Shown: one piece after another, positions 61,941-64,000 of the stretch
Layout of the letters: each line of letters opens with the position of its first letter
How positions within the stretch are numbered: position 1 is the first letter of the stretch
NCBI RefSeq assembly: GCF_018137965.1
Contig: NZ_CP073100.1
Span: 2,615,754 to 2,679,753, forward strand
Direction of reading: 5' to 3'
Source: Luteolibacter ambystomatis
Lineage (GTDB): Bacteria; Verrucomicrobiota; Verrucomicrobiia; Verrucomicrobiales; Akkermansiaceae
DNA length: 64,000 nt
Made by a program: the position numbers and the translations under genes
The notes under the pieces: generated by a model
What the model saw: the letters and a program-made list of their open reading frames with translations, nothing else
What the model was told of the DNA's origin: nothing
The model's database searches: none

Positions 61941-62363
61941 TCACGACCAAGCAAGAGCTCCGAGATACATCCCGAAATAGCCCAGCACGCAGGAAAGGAT
62001 GATGATGGCGAATCCATGCCCTGTCTGCCGCCGCATCAGGGCCACAATTCCGCAAGCAAGGCCTGCCGGAGCGAGGATGATCGGAAAGATCAGTAGCGAA
62101 ATGACCGCACAGAGGTAGCCGGCGATGATCGCGGGAGCCACCGGGGCATTCAAAGCACCCGGTGCTGGATTCGCCTGAACAGAAGCGAATGTTTGGATGG
62201 GCGGAGCGGTGCCAAACAGCTGCCATAGGGGTATCCAGTCCGGCCTGCCTTCATACCAAGCCAGATCATTGGCGGTGAGCATGCCGCTTTGAAACATCGA
62301 GCGGAGCTGGTCTTCCGTGAAGGGACCAAGCTGTCTGCCGTCTTTGCCGATGAAAAAGTTCAT
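61941..62363 (-). CDS. GYF_2-domain membrane protein
   Basis: 140 residues from MNFFIGKDGRQLGPFTEDQL. The N-terminal about 50 residues match GYF_2 (GPFTEDQLRSMFQSGMLTAN, LAWYEGRPDWIPL), a small peptide-binding fold often fused to DUF4190-type membrane tails. The C-terminus has two membrane helices (AGYLCAVISLLIFPIILAPA and IIILSCVLGYFGMYLG). It probably binds a protein partner at the membrane. Last gene of a three-gene operon (gaps 10 and 12 bp). Confidence 0.8.
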   Translation of the reverse strand: MNFFIGKDGRQLGPFTEDQLRSMFQSGMLTANDLAWYEGRPDWIPLWQLFGTAPPIQTFASVQANPAPGALNAPVAPAIIAGYLCAVISLLIFPIILAPAGLACGIVALMRRQTGHGFAIIILSCVLGYFGMYLGALAWS

Positions 62364-62373
62364 GATGGATGGG

Positions 62374-62775
62374 TCAACGGGGTTGTTGGGGAGGAAGAGG
62401 TGGTGGTCCTTGCCGCGCATCGGGAGGAACCAGAGGAGGATCTTTTGCAGGCCAATCCGGAGATTGGGTCCGGGTGGGAGGTGGAGAAGTCGTCGTCCTC
62501 TTCTCGGATGTGTTGCGAACGGGCTTGCTCAAGGCTTTAAGCACTGCCAGGCCCATACAACCCGCTCCCACAAACAGAATGAATTTCCCGAAGCCGGACG
62601 ATTTCTCCTGCTCGCTCATGTGTTGGTAGCCTGCTCCGGCCATCTTGCCGTTTCGCAGCCACATCGAAATCTCCTCCTCGATGGCGCGGACGGCTTGTGC
62701 GGAAGGGGCGGCGTGGATGGGGACGGCCAGCAATAGAAGGAAGGCAGCAAGGCTGGATCGAATGAAGGTTTTCAT
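62374..62775 (-). CDS. Exported or membrane hypothetical protein, Pro-rich tail
   Basis: 133 residues. The signal peptide-like N-terminus (MKTFIRSSLAAFLLLLAVPI HAAP split as two segments) is followed by a helical segment (AVRAIEEEISMWLRNGKMAG), a membrane helix (GKFILFVGAGCMGLAVLKAL) and a Thr/Pro-rich tail. No family recognised. Middle gene of the three-gene operon. Confidence 0.65.
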   Translation of the reverse strand: MKTFIRSSLAAFLLLLAVPIHAAPSAQAVRAIEEEISMWLRNGKMAGAGYQHMSEQEKSSGFGKFILFVGAGCMGLAVLKALSKPVRNTSEKRTTTSPPPTRTQSPDWPAKDPPLVPPDARQGPPPLPPQQPR

Positions 62776-62787
62776 GGGAATGAGGGA

Positions 62788-63384
62788 TCAGGGGGCATGG
62801 AAGACCCCGGTGCCGTTACAAATCGGGCATGGTCTGGGTGTAGCTCCGGTGCCCTTGCAATCGGGACACACGACCGTGTAGCCGGAAGCGGTGGGGATCG
62901 TTCCCTGGCCGGTGCAGAGGCGGCACCGGTCGCCTACCCGGCCCGTGCCTTGGCAATGGCCACAGGCCTTGCCATCGAAACTACGGATGAACTTTCCGGC
63001 CTCCTCGGTGAGGAGTTGTTCCGCTGACTTCACAGGAGGTGGAGCGGCAGAAACCGGTGCGGATGATCTCCACGGCATCAGATCAGGAAATATCCAGCCC
63101 ACCAGCGCGATGAGCGAGAGAACGCCGGCAACCAACGCCAGCCCATGGACCCGTCTGAAGTTGGTTCCGTGCGACCCGGCGAGCGATGCAGGCAGCAGCG
63201 GCGGCAAGGAAGGCACAATCGGGGAAGCTGGCAGCGGTGGAACCGAAACGGTGCTCTCAACCTCCCCATCCGGCACCACGAAGGTCGTCTGACAGACCGG
63301 ACACGGTGCTGCCTGCCCGGATTGCTCCGCCTCCGCAGAGATCCTGGCATCGCAGTGAGGGCAGTGGAATTTGAGTGTGTTCAA
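62788..63384 (-). CDS. Zinc-ribbon plus DnaJ-type zinc-repeat protein
   Basis: 198 residues if started at TTG 63384 (no ATG available). The open frame extends upstream to 63513, but that extension lies over two palindromes and is unlikely coding. N-terminal zinc ribbon HCPHC...PCPVC (C8, C11, C28, C31), a disordered Pro/Ser linker, one membrane helix (LALVAGVLSLIALVGWIF), then four CxxCxGxG repeats: CGHCQGTG, CRLCTGQG, CPDCKGTG, CPICNGTG, like the DnaJ central domain but without a J domain. First gene of the operon, divergent from the XRE regulator. Confidence 0.75.
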   Translation of the reverse strand: MNTLKFHCPHCDARISAEAEQSGQAAPCPVCQTTFVVPDGEVESTVSVPPLPASPIVPSLPPLLPASLAGSHGTNFRRVHGLALVAGVLSLIALVGWIFPDLMPWRSSAPVSAAPPPVKSAEQLLTEEAGKFIRSFDGKACGHCQGTGRVGDRCRLCTGQGTIPTASGYTVVCPDCKGTGATPRPCPICNGTGVFHAP

Positions 63385-63429
63385 ATCGTAGGAAACGTTA
63401 GGATCTCCTCTACTTTCCACAAGCCCAAA

Positions 63430-63447
63430 TGGAAAGCTAGCTTTCCA
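63430..63447. repeat. Palindrome TGGAAAGCTAGCTTTCCA
   Basis: A perfect 18-bp palindrome between the divergent zinc-protein and XRE genes. A second, near-identical site is at 63479-63494. A half-site (tactttccac) lies at 63411-63420. Such sites next to an XRE gene could be its operators. Confidence 0.75.
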
Positions 63448-63478
63448 CAACCACACCCCCAGCGACCCTATTCTGCTC

Positions 63479-63494
63479 GGAAAGCCTGCTTTCC
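63479..63494. repeat. Palindrome GGAAAGCCTGCTTTCC
   Basis: GGAAAGC and GCTTTCC flank a 2-nt centre; the palindrome abuts the XRE start codon at 63495. Centre-to-centre spacing to the first site is 48 bp. Position would let a bound regulator block translation or transcription start. Confidence 0.75.
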
Positions 63495-63773
63495 ATGGGT
63501 GATCGCCAACCACTTAACGCCATTGGCGGACCGCTTCAAAAAGCTCGCCTAGAACTGGGTCTCACCCAACAGAGCCTAGCGGCAAAGTGCAACCTCATCG
63601 GATTGGATATTGGGAGAGAGACTATTTCTCAAATCGAGCGTGGCGTGAGAGGAGTCTCCGACCTTGAGATGATTTTGCTGTCGAAAGCATTGAAGATCGA
63701 AATCACACGCTTGGTTCCTAAAACTCTACCTCCGTGGAAGAAGGATCTCCGGCCTCCAAACGCGGTTGAGTGA
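63495..63773 (+). CDS. XRE-family transcriptional regulator
   Basis: 92 residues. The HTH_XRE core: LQKARLELGLTQQSLAAKCN, then ETISQIERGVRGVSDLEMIL and ALKIEITRLVP. An insertion (LIGLDIGR) lengthens the turn between helices 2 and 3. Start ATG directly follows a palindrome. Divergent from the zinc-protein operon, so likely its regulator and autoregulated (inference). Confidence 0.88.
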   Translation: MGDRQPLNAIGGPLQKARLELGLTQQSLAAKCNLIGLDIGRETISQIERGVRGVSDLEMILLSKALKIEITRLVPKTLPPWKKDLRPPNAVE

Positions 63774-64000
63774 TTTACCAAGCTCAATTTGCCAGGCTTC
63801 TCTACATCCTCCCTCGTCCGCACAAAGACCGGAGCGATCAATTCTCCGTCTGCAATTATTTCCCTATAGCCTACCTCCACCGCCGATCCGACGGGTGGCA
63901 GAGAATGGCCACCCGGGATCCTGACCACGCAGCGCAAGAGCCTCTCGTGGTCGTCCCATCCTTCCATCCGGAGGTGACGGTTGCCCGCATAGCCGACTGA
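63629..64000 (-). CDS. Possible partial gene at right edge
   Basis: A minus-strand frame stays open from the window edge and reads SVGYAGNRHLRMEGWDDHER, then VGYREIIADGELIAPVFVRT. It looks protein-like down to about 63770 but then runs antisense to the XRE gene until 63629. The real 3' end may be elsewhere through a frameshift. No family recognised. Confidence 0.3.
   Translation of the reverse strand, partial: SVGYAGNRHLRMEGWDDHERLLRCVVRIPGGHSLPPVGSAVEVGYREIIADGELIAPVFVRTREDVEKPGKLSLVNHSTAFGGRRSFFHGGRVLGTKRVISIFNAFDSKIISRSETPLTPRSI

Overview
The window is about 62% GC and densely coded on both strands. It reads as chromosomal DNA of a heterotrophic bacterium, most likely Verrucomicrobiota (Luteolibacter-like). 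This is inferred from gene content and a leftover VPEP-type PEP-CTERM tail at 33440-33593; no rRNA or marker protein is present to confirm it. No rRNA, tRNA, CRISPR array or intact prophage was seen.

Layout. 1-6400: partial HD phosphohydrolase, SDR oxidoreductase, small helical and membrane proteins, isochorismatase-like hydrolase, a YciE/DUF892 protein, large-subunit catalase KatE and a DUF4142 protein. 6600-8600: small unknown genes and copy 1 of a duplicated block. 8745-17062 (minus): an ABC1/UbiB kinase preceded by a tightly coupled four-gene operon encoding a six-hairpin glycosidase-like protein, a GT4 glycosyltransferase, a phosphodiesterase fused to an EEP-fold phosphatase, and a VTT-type membrane protein. 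17300-26724: UdgX-type DNA glycosylase, Rieske-FAD oxidoreductase, cupin, esterase, DNA ligase D, MscL and glycogen synthase. 26950-32462 (minus): a decayed kinase tail, a 1476-residue PAS/GAF histidine kinase and its LuxR-type regulator. 32880-35290: second YciE gene and a graveyard (PEP-CTERM tail, broken IS3 element, broken nuclease). 35335-41384: HME-type RND pump with adaptor, divergent from an OmpR-type regulator and sensor kinase. 41400-44460: low-density region with fragments and orphans. 44611-49322: Hsp20, a kinase/catalase fragment, copy 2 of the duplicated block, and two SDR enzymes. 49423-53520: HD paralog lacking the HD aspartate, lipoprotein, third YciE gene and its small operon. 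53651-61111: glutaredoxin-MauE fusion, membrane protein, EreA-like hydrolase, and acetate kinase with phosphoketolase. 61451-64000: a small three-gene envelope operon with a DnaJ-like zinc domain protein, divergent from an XRE regulator.

Together many genes suggest an accessory stress-tolerance region: peroxide removal (KatE), ferritin-like helical proteins (three YciE, DUF4142), DNA repair (UdgX, LigD), osmotic protection (MscL), chaperone (Hsp20), stress-type SDRs and small DUF1328 and MPRGDK proteins. Carbon rerouting is represented by glycogen synthase and the phosphoketolase-acetate kinase pair. The region also shows repeated duplication and decay: paralogous pairs, one duplicated block with an intact and a decayed flank, and at least eight gene remnants.
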